NCBI GenBank assembly: GCA_031257015.1
Contig: JAIRPK010000004.1
Location: 1-58,692 of the forward strand
Origin: Tannerellaceae bacterium
Lineage (GTDB): Bacteria > Bacteroidota > Bacteroidia > Bacteroidales > Tannerellaceae
DNA: 58,692 nucleotides
Reading direction: 5' to 3'
Of this stretch, positions 7,571-17,656 are shown piece after piece. Made by a program: the position numbers and the translations under genes. Under the pieces are notes generated by a model that worked only from the letters and a program-made list of their open reading frames with translations, was not told where the DNA came from and did not search any database. Position 1 is the first letter of the stretch, and every line of letters begins with the position of its first letter.

Positions 7571-9169
7571 TTATTGCCGGTTGCCGAAGTCGCAGAGGAA
7601 CGCCCATGCGCCGTTCTCCCTGTGATAATGGAGCGTTTCACAGCCGGAGGCCGTGAGCCACGCAAGGAAACTTTCGCTATAAGCCGGCTCAAGACTGGTG
7701 AACAGGAACCAGATTCTGCCGCTGAACGTGTCGGGCGTATTGCCTGTCTCGGAGGGGAGGAGCGTGTTGCCAAAACCGGACAGCATCAGTTGTGAAAGGC
7801 TTTGGTGGTCAAGGTCGGAATTGTTGAGGATGTTGATGCGGCTACCAATCGAGCCGATGTCGAGATAGTAGCGGATGGGCATGAGCGTCGTGGGGAGGCA
7901 CCAAATGTTAATGGTCGCCGACCGGTCCAACTGTTCAATTGTCCGCAGGAGGGCTTTTGTCTCTACGAAACGGACCGGAAATTTTACCGCCAGAGTAATG
8001 GCGAGGATGAACAGCGGCGAGAGGCGGATGAAGCGCAGCCTTGTCGCCCTGGTCTGCTCTATTAAATATTGAATGGCGTAAGTCCATACGCAGATCATTC
8101 CGGGAAAAGTGTATAGAATAATGCGGCGTTCAACCGGGTAGAACTGCATGACCGAGAGAACCAGATGTAACGCAACGGGGAGGCACGCGAGTATGAGCAT
8201 GTCAATATGCCTGAGCTTTATTATGCGGATTATGCCGAATATGTATAATCCACCAAAGACTATGATGGCGCTCCACAGGATGGCGTCGGCGCCCTGGTAT
8301 GTCCGCCAGCGAAGGGCATCGAGAGAAAACAGCGGGGAGAACATGGAGACGAGGACGTTTTCAATCGTCGGCAGGAAATCCGCGTGAGCCGGGTTGAGGA
8401 GAAGGAATCCGTTGAGGGATTGCCAGTACTGTATCATCCAGTCTTTAAGCGGATGTGCGTGAACGAAATATATGTAGTAGAGGGCGGCGGCAACGCTCCA
8501 TACGAAAAAGACTGCGCCCAGCGGGCGAAACTGTTGAAGGCGCTCCTTGCCGATGGATTTTCCAATGAGTTTGCGATATAGGTAAAGGCCGGATGTGGCA
8601 AGGATTACGGGCGAGGCGTTCGTGAGGAAGATGGCTATGACGCCGGCCAAGCCCAGGGAATAATATCTTGCTGATGGTTTGTTATAGTCTTTAACGGTAA
8701 GGTAAAAGATGCTTGTGAGCACGAAGAGGTCGGTCATATAGGGCTTCAACTCACTGCTGAAGCGGCAGAAGATATGACTCGCAGCGAAGAGCAGGACGGC
8801 GACGACGGTGTATGCAGAACCGTTGCGGGCTTTACGGACGAGGGCGGCGAACATCAGCAGGGACGCTTGGAAGCAAAGCATGGGGAAGAGCCGCAAGCCA
8901 TATTCGGAGCTGGGGATAAGGGTCGAAAAAAGCTTCTCGATCAGCAGGAACAGGGGTGGGGCGGACTGGGCGTAGTCGAGAGGATGGAGTAGCTCCGGGA
9001 TGCTTCGGTGGATAATGTTCAGCGCCAGGGCGGCCTCGTCAACCCACAGGCTCCGGTTGGCGAGGAATTGGACAAGGGTTTTGAGGATTCCGTAAAGGAT
9101 GATGATGAGAAGGATGTTTTTCTCTGTCGTTATGGCTTTGATACAGCTGGACATCGGCTTTTTGTTCAT
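7571..9169 (-). CDS. GT-C type integral membrane glycosyltransferase (family 39-like)
   Basis: 532 residues from the ATG at 9169, with about ten or more hydrophobic segments. The region after the first membrane segment has the pattern NRSLWVDEAALALNI followed by SAPPLFLLIEK. This is the acidic-loop arrangement of GT39/ArnT-like GT-C enzymes, which use a polyprenyl-phosphate-linked sugar. The C-terminal ~110 residues are non-membrane. The acceptor is unknown: lipid A, glycan or protein are all possible. The lpx genes next door are a separate transcript. An extended reading frame up to 9640 only runs through the 43-bp repeat array and was rejected. Confidence 0.75.
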   Translation of the reverse strand: MNKKPMSSCIKAITTEKNILLIIILYGILKTLVQFLANRSLWVDEAALALNIIHRSIPELLHPLDYAQSAPPLFLLIEKLFSTLIPSSEYGLRLFPMLCFQASLLMFAALVRKARNGSAYTVVAVLLFAASHIFCRFSSELKPYMTDLFVLTSIFYLTVKDYNKPSARYYSLGLAGVIAIFLTNASPVILATSGLYLYRKLIGKSIGKERLQQFRPLGAVFFVWSVAAALYYIYFVHAHPLKDWMIQYWQSLNGFLLLNPAHADFLPTIENVLVSMFSPLFSLDALRWRTYQGADAILWSAIIVFGGLYIFGIIRIIKLRHIDMLILACLPVALHLVLSVMQFYPVERRIILYTFPGMICVWTYAIQYLIEQTRATRLRFIRLSPLFILAITLAVKFPVRFVETKALLRTIEQLDRSATINIWCLPTTLMPIRYYLDIGSIGSRINILNNSDLDHQSLSQLMLSGFGNTLLPSETGNTPDTFSGRIWFLFTSLEPAYSESFLAWLTASGCETLHYHRENGAWAFLCDFGNRQ

Positions 9170-9418
9170 GGGCTTTATGAGTATTGTTGTGTTATTTATT
9201 ATTAGTTCTACTTGGGAGACAGTGTCTGTGGCAGCAGTGTCAACTGTGTCGCGGATGGGGGCGCTTCCAGTTTTCCGGCTTGACGGATGCAAAGATAAGG
9301 GATATTTCAACTGGGCTATGCCGGGATTTGTATGTCCCGCATGTGGATATGGGTGATCTGTGGATACTCCTGCATGGTTTTCGCTGGGGGAAATCATGAT
9401 GAAAATGGTGTAAATCTC

Positions 9419-9693
9419 GTCCCACGTGGTGGGAAAACATGATCTGCACCTGAAACATGTTGTCCCACCTTGTGGGACGATATGATCTGCACCTGAAACA
9501 TGTTGTCCTACCTTGTGGGACGATATGATCTGCACCTGAAACATGTTGTTCCACCTTGTGGGACGGTATGATCTGCACCTGAAACATGTTGTTCCACCTT
9601 GTAGGACGGTATGATCTGAACTGAAAACATATCTTCCCACATGGTGGGACAGTATGTTCCGAGGTCAAATCATGTTTTCCCACCTTGGGGGAC
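9419..9693. repeat. 43-bp hairpin tandem array (7 hairpins)
   Basis: Hairpins of the form GTCCCAC-NNN-GTGGGAC start at 9419, 9462, 9505, 9548, 9591, 9634 and 9677, an exact 43-bp period. The central units also share GATATGATCTGCACCTGAAA. The outer units diverge between the hairpins but keep the CCCAC/GTGGG stems. It lies upstream of the GT-C gene. Confidence 0.95.
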
Positions 9694-9776
9694 AATCCCA
9701 GGCGGGAATTTTGGAGCATGGAGTTCAGAATGGACTGATTCGATTCATGCTTTAAAGGTCGGTTTACAACAAAAAG

Positions 9777-9839
9777 TCTGCCCGGCTGGAGAACGAATAG
9801 GGGATGGGGTGCGGGGGGCTTCGTTATCTTGCCGGGCAG
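9777..9839 (-). terminator. possible terminator after lpxA
   Basis: CTGCCCGGC (9778-9786) and GCCGGGCAG (9831-9839) form a 9-bp stem with a long loop. On the minus strand it is followed by ACTTTTTG. It lies ~110 nt after the lpxA stop; the long loop makes this tentative. Confidence 0.45.
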
Positions 9840-9951
9840 TATTGTATTTTTTATTTAGTGGGGTTGAGTTGTTTTTTCGCGGGATGTATTTGTTTAAGGT
9901 TGTGGATGATGGTTGATTTAAGTTGAAAAGTGAAAGAGTAAGGGCTGGGAA

Positions 9952-10740
9952 TCAGAGGTCGTCGAGCGTGCCTCGGACGATGCCTCGCTGGGATGTTTTG
10001 ATGAAGTCGAGGATCAGGTCGCGCTCTTCGCTGGAGGTGTATTCGGTTTCGATGGCGCGGAGGGCGTCGGTGTTGTTCAGGCCTCGCGTGTAGAGCGTGC
10101 GGTAGATGTCCTGAATGAGGAAGACCTGCTCGTTGGTGAAGCCGCGGCGACGGAGGCCGACGATGTTGATGCCGCAATAGACGATCGGGTCGCGCCCGAT
10201 GAGGGTATATGGCGGTACGTCCTTGGTTACGCGGGAACCACCTTGAATCATGACGTGCCTGGAGATGCGGTTGAACTGGTGAACGAGGGTGCCTCCGCTG
10301 ATGGTGGCGAAGTCGTCTATTTCCACCTCGCCGGCCAGTTGCGTTGCGTTGCCGAGGATGATGTTGTTTTGCAGGATACAATCGTGGGCGACGTGGCTGT
10401 ATGCCATGATGAGGCAGTTGGCGCCTACGATGGTTTTGCCTTTCGAGGCGGTGCCGCGGTTAATTGTTGCACATTCGCGGATGGTTGTGTTTGGGCCTAT
10501 CTCGGCGGTGGTGATTTCGCCTTTGAATTTAAGGTCTTGCGGGATGCCGGCGATGACGGCTCCGGGGAAGATCTGGCAGTTGTCGCCTATTCTTGAACCG
10601 TTCATGATGACGGCATGAGAGTGTATATGGCAGTTGCTGCCGATAATGACGTCTTTTTCAATTACGGCGAAGGGGGCGATGGTGGTGTTTTCTCCGATTT
10701 GTGCTTCGGGGGCTATTACAGATAGTGTAGAGCGGGTCAT
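9952..10740 (-). CDS. lpxA: acyl-ACP--UDP-N-acetylglucosamine O-acyltransferase
   Basis: First step of lipid A synthesis: transfers a 3-hydroxyacyl chain to the 3-OH of UDP-GlcNAc, in the cytoplasm. 262 residues, normal length. The N-terminal two thirds is a left-handed beta-helix of hexapeptide repeats (IGENTTIAPFAVI, IGSNCHIHSHAVI). The catalytic His is in the segment CLIMAYSHVAHDC. The C-terminal third is helical. It is the last gene of the operon, 5 nt after lpxC-fabZ, so the first three lipid A genes are co-transcribed. Confidence 0.97.
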   Translation of the reverse strand: MTRSTLSVIAPEAQIGENTTIAPFAVIEKDVIIGSNCHIHSHAVIMNGSRIGDNCQIFPGAVIAGIPQDLKFKGEITTAEIGPNTTIRECATINRGTASKGKTIVGANCLIMAYSHVAHDCILQNNIILGNATQLAGEVEIDDFATISGGTLVHQFNRISRHVMIQGGSRVTKDVPPYTLIGRDPIVYCGINIVGLRRRGFTNEQVFLIQDIYRTLYTRGLNNTDALRAIETEYTSSEERDLILDFIKTSQRGIVRGTLDDL

Positions 10741-10745
10741 GTTTG

Positions 10746-12140
10746 TTATTTGTTTTTGATGATTTGCGCCATAAATTCAGCTTCGGAGACGAGCTTGTCG
10801 CCTACGAACACATAGCCTTTCATGGTGGCTATGCCTCGGCGTATAGGGCTGATGAACTTGACGTGGAGGAGAAGAGTGTCGCCCGGCACGACTTTTTGTC
10901 TGAATTTCACCTGGTCGATCTTCATGAAGTAGGTGGAATATCGTTCGGGTTCGTCAACGGAGTTTAGAACAAGGAGGCCGCCGGTTTGTGCCATGGCTTC
11001 GACTTGAAGGACGCCGGGGAGGACGGGTTCCTGCGGGAAGTGGCCGGGGAAGAATGGTTCGTTGACGGATATGTTTTTTATGCCGGTGATGCTGTTTTCA
11101 CCCAGTTCGATGATTTTATCGACGAGGAGGAAGGGGTAGCGGTGGGGGAGGAGTTCCTTGATTCGGTTGACGTCCATGATGGGGGCGGCGTTGGGATCGT
11201 ATGTTGGTGGTTGGATTTCGTTTTGCTTAATGGCTTTACGAATCATCCTGGCGAACTGGTTGTTGATTTTGTGGCCGGGGCGTGTTGCGATGATGCGGCC
11301 TTTCAGAGGTTTCCCGATGAGGGCAATATCGCCGATGAGGTCGAGGAGCTTGTGTCGGGCAGGTTCGTTGTCGAAAACGAGGGGGGTGTTGTTGATGTAT
11401 CCGAGGGAGTGTATGTCTTTAGGGGGGAGGTTCATCTTGGTGGCAAGGGTTTTCAGTTCGTCCTGCGGCATTTCCTGGTCGTATATAACGATGGCATTAT
11501 CGAGATCTCCGCCCTTGATGAGATTGTTGCTGATGAGGGTTTCTATTTCGCGGACGAAGACGAAGGTGCGCGAGGCGGCAATCTGTGCTGGAAATTCGTT
11601 CAGGTCGTTAAGTGTCGCATATTGGTTGGAGAGAACGGGGGAGTTGAATGATATGAGTGTGTTGGCGCTAAATTTATCGTCGGGGAGGATGATGATTGAC
11701 GAGCCGGTGGCTTCGTCTTTGACTTCCATTTTGTGCTTGACAATGTAGTAGTCTTTATTGGTTGAACCTTCGGTCAGGCCGACCATCTGGATGGCGTCGG
11801 CGTATTGCTTGGAGCTGCCGTCGAGGATCGGAAATTCCGGAGCATCGACTTCAATCAGGCAGTTGTCTATACCGAAGGCGTAAAGGGCGGCGAGGGCGTG
11901 CTCAATTGTGCTTACGGAGATGTTGTTCTTGGAAATGACTGTGCCGCGCTGTGTATTGGTGACGTTCTCTGCTAAGGCTTCGATGATTGGGGTGTTCTCC
12001 AGATCGGTGCGTTTGATTTTGTAGCCGTGATTGTCGGGGGCGGGGTTGAAGGTTATGTTGATGTCTAGACCGGTGTGTAGTCCTTTTCCCTGGAGAGAGA
12101 ATTTATTGGAGAGAGTTAGTTGTTTCTGCATGTTATTCAT
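10746..12140 (-). CDS. lpxC-fabZ: bifunctional UDP-3-O-acyl-GlcNAc deacetylase / 3-hydroxyacyl-ACP dehydratase
   Basis: Fusion protein of 464 residues, characteristic of Bacteroidetes. The N-terminal ~300 residues are LpxC, the zinc deacetylase and committed step of lipid A synthesis. Zinc ligands are visible in STIEHALAALY and in HKLLDLIGDIALIG, and GHKINNQFAR carries the catalytic His. The C-terminal ~150 residues are FabZ, with FPGHFPQEPVLPGVLQVEAM containing the active-site His and nearby Glu. The fusion links acyl-ACP supply to lipid A. ATG codons lie at 12140 and 12131; the first is 14 nt from the lpxD stop and was kept. Neither has a Shine-Dalgarno sequence. Confidence 0.97.
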   Translation of the reverse strand: MNNMQKQLTLSNKFSLQGKGLHTGLDINITFNPAPDNHGYKIKRTDLENTPIIEALAENVTNTQRGTVISKNNISVSTIEHALAALYAFGIDNCLIEVDAPEFPILDGSSKQYADAIQMVGLTEGSTNKDYYIVKHKMEVKDEATGSSIIILPDDKFSANTLISFNSPVLSNQYATLNDLNEFPAQIAASRTFVFVREIETLISNNLIKGGDLDNAIVIYDQEMPQDELKTLATKMNLPPKDIHSLGYINNTPLVFDNEPARHKLLDLIGDIALIGKPLKGRIIATRPGHKINNQFARMIRKAIKQNEIQPPTYDPNAAPIMDVNRIKELLPHRYPFLLVDKIIELGENSITGIKNISVNEPFFPGHFPQEPVLPGVLQVEAMAQTGGLLVLNSVDEPERYSTYFMKIDQVKFRQKVVPGDTLLLHVKFISPIRRGIATMKGYVFVGDKLVSEAEFMAQIIKNK

Positions 12141-12154
12141 CTGTGATGAGTTTG

Positions 12155-13189
12155 TTATAATTGTTTTTTTAATTGTTCGATTTCTGATTTCATCTTTTCG
12201 ATTGCTCTGTACATTTCGGGGAGGCGATTATATATTACGTATGAGCGCATGAATGATTTGGATGGGACGGCGGGTGCGCCCATGACGGTTTGTTTTTCGC
12301 CTATGTCGCTTATTACGCCGGCCTGGGCGCTGATGGATGTATTATCTCCGATGCGGAGATGACCGGCGAGGCCGGATTGTCCGCCGAACCGGCAGTTGCG
12401 TCCGATTTTGACGGAGCCGGATATTCCGACTTGTGCAGCCATTGCTGTGTTTGGGCCGATTTCTACGTTGTGCGCTATTTGGACGAGGTTGTCAATCTTT
12501 ACGCCTTTGTGGATGATGGTGGAGTTCATGACGGCACGGTCAATGGTTGTGTTGGCTCCGATTTCAACATCATCTTCAATGACTACATTTCCCAGTTGTG
12601 GTATCTTATGATATGTATCGCCTTCGGTTGCAAAGCCGAAGCCGTCTGAGCCGATGATTGCGCCTGCATGAAAAATGCAGTTGTCACCGATGCGGCAATC
12701 GTTGTATATGGCAACATGGGGGTAGAGAATGCAGTTGTCACCTATGTTTACGCCGTCTCCGATGTAGCAATGGGGATAAATCTTGGTATTGGAGCCTATC
12801 GTTACGTTTTCACCTATACAGGAGAAGTTGCCGATGTAGCATTTCTCGCCTATTCGGGCGCTGGGGTGTATGTCGGACATTGAGCCGATGCCTTCTTTGT
12901 TCTTCCTTGACTTATCTACTATTTCGAGGAGGAAGGCCAGGGCTTTATAGGCGTTTGGAACTCTTATCAGCGTCGCTCCGACGGGAGAGGTGGGGGAAAA
13001 GTCGGAATTGACAAGGACGATGCTTGCCGCTGTCTGATATATATATGATTCGTATTTCGGATTGGCCAGAAAGGTTAATGTGCCTGGCTGTCCTTCCTCG
13101 ATCTTTGAAAAATTGTTTACTGTTACGTTGGGATTTCCATCTACGGTTCCGTTCAGAACGTCGGCGATTTGTTGGGCAGTGAACTCCAT
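12155..13189 (-). CDS. lpxD: UDP-3-O-(3-hydroxyacyl)glucosamine N-acyltransferase
   Basis: Third step of lipid A synthesis: adds the N-linked 3-hydroxyacyl chain. 344 residues, normal length. The N-terminal ~100 residues form the uridine-binding domain ([19 protein letters not shown]). The middle is a left-handed beta-helix with many hexapeptides ([16 protein letters not shown]). The catalytic His is in [15 protein letters not shown]. The C-terminal helix ([19 protein letters not shown]) is typical. It lies between pyrF and lpxC-fabZ on the minus strand. Confidence 0.97.
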   Translation of the reverse strand: MEFTAQQIADVLNGTVDGNPNVTVNNFSKIEEGQPGTLTFLANPKYESYIYQTAASIVLVNSDFSPTSPVGATLIRVPNAYKALAFLLEIVDKSRKNKEGIGSMSDIHPSARIGEKCYIGNFSCIGENVTIGSNTKIYPHCYIGDGVNIGDNCILYPHVAIYNDCRIGDNCIFHAGAIIGSDGFGFATEGDTYHKIPQLGNVVIEDDVEIGANTTIDRAVMNSTIIHKGVKIDNLVQIAHNVEIGPNTAMAAQVGISGSVKIGRNCRFGGQSGLAGHLRIGDNTSISAQAGVISDIGEKQTVMGAPAVPSKSFMRSYVIYNRLPEMYRAIEKMKSEIEQLKKQL

Positions 13190-13270
13190 TAGGCGTATTT
13201 GATTTTGTGTCTTCTATAATGTTATTAAAGTACAGGATGCACAAAGATTATAAAAAATATTTGTACCCCG

Positions 13271-14113
13271 CTATTCTGCTTGTGCAATAATTGCTTTTGC
13301 TCGCAGGTATGAGGCCATTTCCTGTTGCATGTCGCGGGCTGCATTGCCGGCTGCTTCCGCGAAATCCGACGCTGACGAAGCATAGATTATGGAGCGTGAG
13401 GAATTGACCAGCAGACCGCAGTCGGGAGTAATTCCGTATTCGACAACGTCAGCGAGACTGCCGCCTTGCGCACCGACGCCCGGAACGAGAAGGAAATGGT
13501 CGGGTATGATTCTCCGAATATCTTGTAGCATTTTGCCTTGAGTTGCTCCGACTACATACATCATTTGTCCGTCGTTCCCCCATTCCTTTGATTTCCGCAG
13601 GACGGTTTCAAAGAGCTTCTCGCCTAAGGAGTTTTCCAGAAGTTGGAAATCCGACGAGCCTTTGTTGGATGTCAGGGCGAGGAGTATGACCCAATGACCC
13701 GGGCTGGACAGAAACGGCTTAACGCTGTCTTCCCCCATATAGGGCGCAACGGTTACGGCATCGACATTCATCTTGTGAAAGAAGGAGCGAGCATAATGTT
13801 CGGCCGTATTGCCTATGTCGCCGCGTTTGGCATCGGCTATGATGAAATGTTGAGGATAGTTTTCTTTCAGCCAGGAGACCGTTTCCTCGAATGTCTTCAT
13901 GCCGCTGCTGCCCAAGCTTTCGTAGAAGGCGATGTTCGGCTTATAGGCGACACAATAGTTGGCAGTTGCACGGATGATTGCTTTATTGAAGGATAGGACT
14001 GGATCGGGTTCTGTTTTGAGACAGCACGGGAGCTTCTCGATGTCCGGGTCCAAGCCTATGCACAGGAAGGATTGCCGGAGCTTGATATTCTCTATTAATT
14101 CTTGCTTTGTCAT
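13271..14113 (-). CDS. pyrF: orotidine-5'-phosphate decarboxylase
   Basis: Converts OMP to UMP, the last step of de novo pyrimidine synthesis. 280 residues, the long (type 2) family. The catalytic Asp/Lys motif is in [15 protein letters not shown]. The phosphate-binding loop is [10 protein letters not shown]. The N-terminus FLCIGLDPD is also typical. It sits 5 nt after prfA in the operon; this prfA-pyrF link is common in Bacteroides relatives. The ~80-nt gap to lpxD has no clear terminator. Confidence 0.96.
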   Translation of the reverse strand: MTKQELIENIKLRQSFLCIGLDPDIEKLPCCLKTEPDPVLSFNKAIIRATANYCVAYKPNIAFYESLGSSGMKTFEETVSWLKENYPQHFIIADAKRGDIGNTAEHYARSFFHKMNVDAVTVAPYMGEDSVKPFLSSPGHWVILLALTSNKGSSDFQLLENSLGEKLFETVLRKSKEWGNDGQMMYVVGATQGKMLQDIRRIIPDHFLLVPGVGAQGGSLADVVEYGITPDCGLLVNSSRSIIYASSASDFAEAAGNAARDMQQEMASYLRAKAIIAQAE

Positions 14114-14118
14114 GAATT

Positions 14119-15204
14119 TTATATTTCGCTTTCTTTTAATCGCTCCGCGTTCTCGGCGATGATGAGTTGGTCGATGCAGGTTTGGATGTCGCCGTCGATG
14201 AAGGAGGGGAGATTATATATGGTGTAATTAATCCGATGGTCGGTTATCCGGCTTTGCGGATAATTGTATGTGCGTATCTTGGCGGAACGGTCGCCGGTTG
14301 AGACCATTGTCTTCCGCTTGCTGGCTATATCGTCCAGGTATTTCTGATACTCCATATTATATATGCGTGAACGCAACTCGATCATCGCTTTGGCTTTGTT
14401 CTTCAACTGGGATTTCTCATCCTGACATTGTACGGTTATGCCCGTAGGGATGTGGACAAGGCGGATGGCCGAATAGGTTGTGTTTACCGATTGGCCGCCG
14501 TGTCCGGAGGCGCAGAAAATGTCGGTGCGGATGTCGGATTCTTTTATTTCTACGTCGAACTCCTCCGCTTCGGGGAGAACGGCTACGGTCGCCGCAGAGG
14601 TATGAACGCGCCCCTGGGTTTCGGTTGCGGGGACACGTTGGACTCGATGAACGCCGGATTCGTATTTCAGCGTCCCATACACGTTCTCGCCGGAGACGGT
14701 GAAGATGATCTCTTTATAGCCGCTTTTAACGCCTTCCGTGTAGCTGTTTACTTCGATCTTCCAGCCTTTGCTCTCGCAGTATCGGGCGTACATGCGGAAT
14801 AGATCGCCCGCGAATATCGAGGCTTCGTCGCCTCCCGTGCCGCCACGTATCTCGATGATGGCGTTCTTGCCGTCCTGGGGGTCGGAGGGGATGAGGAGGA
14901 GCTTGATCTCTTCTTCGAGTTTCGGAATACGTTCAAGACATTGCTTGAGTTCCTCTCCGGCTATCTCACGCATCTCGGCGTCCTGCTCGCTTTCGAGAAG
15001 GGAACGCGCTTCGTCTGCGCCGGCCAGCGTTTGAATGTACTCTTGGCGCGTTTGGAGCAGCTTCTCCAGGTCGCGGTATTCTTTGCTCAGTTTGATGTAA
15101 CGTTTACCGTCGGCAATGACGGCGGGGTCGGTAATGAGCGAACCGATCTCTTCAAAACGGCTTACAATGCCGGTCAAGCGTTCTAAAAGTGTATTCGCTG
15201 CCAT
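14119..15204 (-). CDS. prfA: peptide chain release factor 1
   Basis: Recognises UAA and UAG on the ribosome. 361 residues, normal length. The PxT anticodon-mimic motif appears as PAT in [16 protein letters not shown]. The peptidyl-hydrolysis GGQ motif is in [16 protein letters not shown]. Its Gln is the substrate of PrmC, encoded at 50054-50899. RF1 does not read UGA, which is relevant to the UGA inside the adhesin gene at 35058. It is in the operon between purM (6 nt) and pyrF. Confidence 0.97.
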   Translation of the reverse strand: MAANTLLERLTGIVSRFEEIGSLITDPAVIADGKRYIKLSKEYRDLEKLLQTRQEYIQTLAGADEARSLLESEQDAEMREIAGEELKQCLERIPKLEEEIKLLLIPSDPQDGKNAIIEIRGGTGGDEASIFAGDLFRMYARYCESKGWKIEVNSYTEGVKSGYKEIIFTVSGENVYGTLKYESGVHRVQRVPATETQGRVHTSAATVAVLPEAEEFDVEIKESDIRTDIFCASGHGGQSVNTTYSAIRLVHIPTGITVQCQDEKSQLKNKAKAMIELRSRIYNMEYQKYLDDIASKRKTMVSTGDRSAKIRTYNYPQSRITDHRINYTIYNLPSFIDGDIQTCIDQLIIAENAERLKESEI

Positions 15205-15210
15205 CCGCGC

Positions 15211-16383
15211 TTAATATTCTATATGGGATGCTTCGCTTTCGATTATCAGGCGGTTCGATGGGGAGGATTCTATATGCCCGATGATTTGAGCTTCTATGCC
15301 GAAGCTCCGGCTGATGGAGATGATGTCGTCCGCCAGCCGGGGAGGTATGGCGATTTCTATCCTGTGACCCATGTTGAAAACGGAATACATCTCACGCCAG
15401 TCCGCGGAGCTTTGCTCCTGTATGAGACGGAACAGAGGCGGGATGGGGAAGAGGTTGTCCTTGACGACGCACTTGTTCTCTACGAACTTCATGATTTTTG
15501 TCTGACCGCCGCCGCTGCAGTGGATGATTCCGTGCAGCCCGTTCTCCGGGGATGCGTATTCGACAATCTTCCGGATGACGGGGGCGTAGGTGCGCGTGGG
15601 CGAGAGGAGCGACCGGCCGGCGTCGGCCTTCAGAACGGCTAGCGCATCGGTCAGGCGGAGAGTTCCGCTATATATTAATGTTTCGGGAATGGAGGGATCA
15701 TAGCTTTCGGGATATTTTTCGGCTAAATAGTGCGAGAGAACGTCGTGACGCGCGGAAGTCAGCCCGTTGCTGCCTATACCGCTGTTGTCCTCTTCCTCGT
15801 AAATGGCGCGACCGACGGAGGAGAGGCCGACCAGAACGTCGCCTGATTCTATCCTGCCGAGATCGATTACGTCCTTGCGCTTCATGCGTGCCGTTACGGA
15901 GGAATCGACGATGATCGTCCGGACGAGGTCGCCAACGTCGGCTGTTTCGCCTCCGGCTACGACACAATTGATTCCAAGCGACGTGAGGCGCTCCGCCAGT
16001 TCGCTGGTTGCGTTGATGATTGTCGAGATGACTTCGCCAGGAATAAGGTTTTTGTTGCGGCCAATGGTAGAGGAGATAACTATGTTGTCTAAGGCGCCCA
16101 CGCAGGCAAGATCGTCTATGTTCATAATCAAGGCGTCCTGAGCTATGCCGCGCCAAACGGATATGTCGCCAGTTTCGCGCCAGTATATGTAGGCCAGGGA
16201 GGATTTGGTGCCGGCTCCGTCGGAGTGCATGATGTTGCAATATTCGGGAGAGCCGCCGAGTATGTCGGGGAGTATCTTGCAGAAAGATTTGGGATAAAGA
16301 CCTTTGTCCAAGTTGCGGATGGCGTTGTGTACATCTTCTTTCGATGAGGATACGCCGCGTTGGTTGTAACGTTTATTGACCAC
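15211..16383 (-). CDS. purM: phosphoribosylformylglycinamidine cyclo-ligase (AIR synthase)
   Basis: Purine synthesis: ATP-dependent ring closure of FGAM to AIR. Family motifs are MHSDGAGTKSSLAY, MNIDDLACVGA, VVAGGETADVGD, GSNGLTSARHDVL and MGHRIEIAI. Bacteroidetes versions are ~390 residues, as here. The open frame extends to a TTG at 16410, but that overlaps the -7 promoter element (TACCTTTG, 16408-16415, minus strand). A GTG at 16383 fits a leader of about 15-20 nt and gives 390 residues, so I use it. It is the first gene of the operon purM-prfA-pyrF-lpxD-lpxC/fabZ-lpxA. Confidence 0.92.
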   Translation of the reverse strand: MVNKRYNQRGVSSSKEDVHNAIRNLDKGLYPKSFCKILPDILGGSPEYCNIMHSDGAGTKSSLAYIYWRETGDISVWRGIAQDALIMNIDDLACVGALDNIVISSTIGRNKNLIPGEVISTIINATSELAERLTSLGINCVVAGGETADVGDLVRTIIVDSSVTARMKRKDVIDLGRIESGDVLVGLSSVGRAIYEEEDNSGIGSNGLTSARHDVLSHYLAEKYPESYDPSIPETLIYSGTLRLTDALAVLKADAGRSLLSPTRTYAPVIRKIVEYASPENGLHGIIHCSGGGQTKIMKFVENKCVVKDNLFPIPPLFRLIQEQSSADWREMYSVFNMGHRIEIAIPPRLADDIISISRSFGIEAQIIGHIESSPSNRLIIESEASHIEY

Positions 16384-16407
16384 TTGCTTACTTATTGATT
16401 TATAGGG

Positions 16408-16415
16408 CAAAGGTA
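16408..16415 (-). promoter_or_regulatory. -7 element of the purM-lpxA operon
   Basis: Reads TACCTTTG on the minus strand, an exact TAnnTTTG match. It decides against the TTG start at 16410. Confidence 0.6.
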
Positions 16416-16612
16416 ATGGTTTTTATCCAATTACCCCATCCTGGAGCGGTGCACGCCGCGTTGAGCCTCGCGGAGAGGGCGCCATGGCCATACAGAGGCG
16501 TGATGGATTCAGCCGGTTGGGCTTTAAGCCGTCCTGCTTCCATGTCTTTCCGGATATATTTTTCCGGACTGAGCGGGAATGTGAATAATTCCAGGTCGTC
16601 TGTTCCGGGACA

Positions 16613-17107
16613 TCAGTTTGGGAGAATCGTTCCGCGCATCAGGAGATCGGCTATTTCGCCAAGGAATCGGGCGTCGGTATCGTCGAACGTGCCGAGCGTG
16701 TCGCTGTCTATGTCAAGGACGGCGGCGACCGTACCGTCGGGCGAGAGGAGAGGAACTACAATCTCGGAACGGGAGGAGGAGCTGCACGCAATGTGGCCGG
16801 GATACTGTTCTACGTCGGGAACGACGACCGTTTGCTTCTTCGACCAGGATGTGCCGCAGACGCCTTTGCCGAATCCTATCCGAGTGCAGGCGACGGGGCC
16901 TTGGAAGGGGCCTAAGACTAGCTCGCTGCCGCGAACAATGTAAAATCCGACCCAAAGGAATCCGAACGCCTGCTTCAGGGCTGCCGCAGTGTTGGACATG
17001 TTCGCAATGGCGTCCGGCTCGCCGTCGAGCAGCGATTTGAGTTGGGGAAGGAGGGAGGAATATCGTTCGGCTTTCGTGCCGCATGGAATACTTAGTTCTT
17101 CTGACAT
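16613..17107 (-). CDS. msrC: free methionine-(R)-sulfoxide reductase (GAF domain)
   Basis: Reduces free Met-R-sulfoxide, using a GAF-domain fold. 164 residues. The three conserved cysteines of the family are visible in ACTRIGFGKGVCGTSW (two) and PGHIACSSSSRSEIV (one). The following VVPLLSPDGTVAAVLDIDS is the typical GAF core. It is a monocistronic cytoplasmic stress-protection gene. About 200 bp separates it from purM. Confidence 0.93.
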   Translation of the reverse strand: MSEELSIPCGTKAERYSSLLPQLKSLLDGEPDAIANMSNTAAALKQAFGFLWVGFYIVRGSELVLGPFQGPVACTRIGFGKGVCGTSWSKKQTVVVPDVEQYPGHIACSSSSRSEIVVPLLSPDGTVAAVLDIDSDTLGTFDDTDARFLGEIADLLMRGTILPN

Positions 17108-17311
17108 TTCTGCTGGATGTTGAAATTGTACCTTGGAAGTTGAGTGGGAAATGATTCCGATTCTTTTCCCGCCAAGGTGAGCTTGACGGTTCGGAATGGC
17201 GGGAATATTTAAATCGAGGGGCGGGAACCGCTACGGAGGCTCGAAGCGGCAACGCTTTTACTGTTAAACCTTTCGTGTATTCGTTTCTTCGCATTCCTCT
17301 TTCCTGAAGCC

Positions 17312-17536
17312 TTTCCGGAATCCCGAAAGTATTTTTCCCCGTGTCGGGAAGAATTTCCGGAATCCCGAAAGTATTTTTCCTTGCGTCGGGAAGTTTTCGG
17401 GAATCCCGAAAGTGTTTTTCCCTGCGTCGGGAAGCTTTTCGGAATCCCGAAAGTATTTTTCTCTGCTCCGGGAAACTTTCCGGAATCCCGAAAGCTTCTC
17501 GACGCCGGGAAAAATACTTTCGGGGTTCAGGAAATG
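17312..17536. repeat. 41-42-bp palindromic tandem array with inverted last copy
   Basis: Five direct units with the core CTTTCCGGAATCCCGAAAG, then a poly-T run and GCGTCGGGAAG, with GGAATCCC at 17317, 17359, 17400, 17441 and 17482. The segment ~17499-17536 is the same unit in the opposite orientation. It lies upstream of msrC and downstream of the PHP gene. Confidence 0.92.
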
Positions 17537-17656
17537 TTTAGTTTTCAAGATTAGAGACGTTACTGGAGGACGTCTCTATATAAATTGTCTGTGGTCGGCC
17601 TGTCGTGCCACGGTTTTTGTTCCGGGCAGGCGGGCGCAAAGCGAAATTTATGATTT

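Noticed and set aside
10986..11748. Plus-strand ORFs opposite lpxC-fabZ
   Set aside because: Antisense shadows of a clearly conserved gene.
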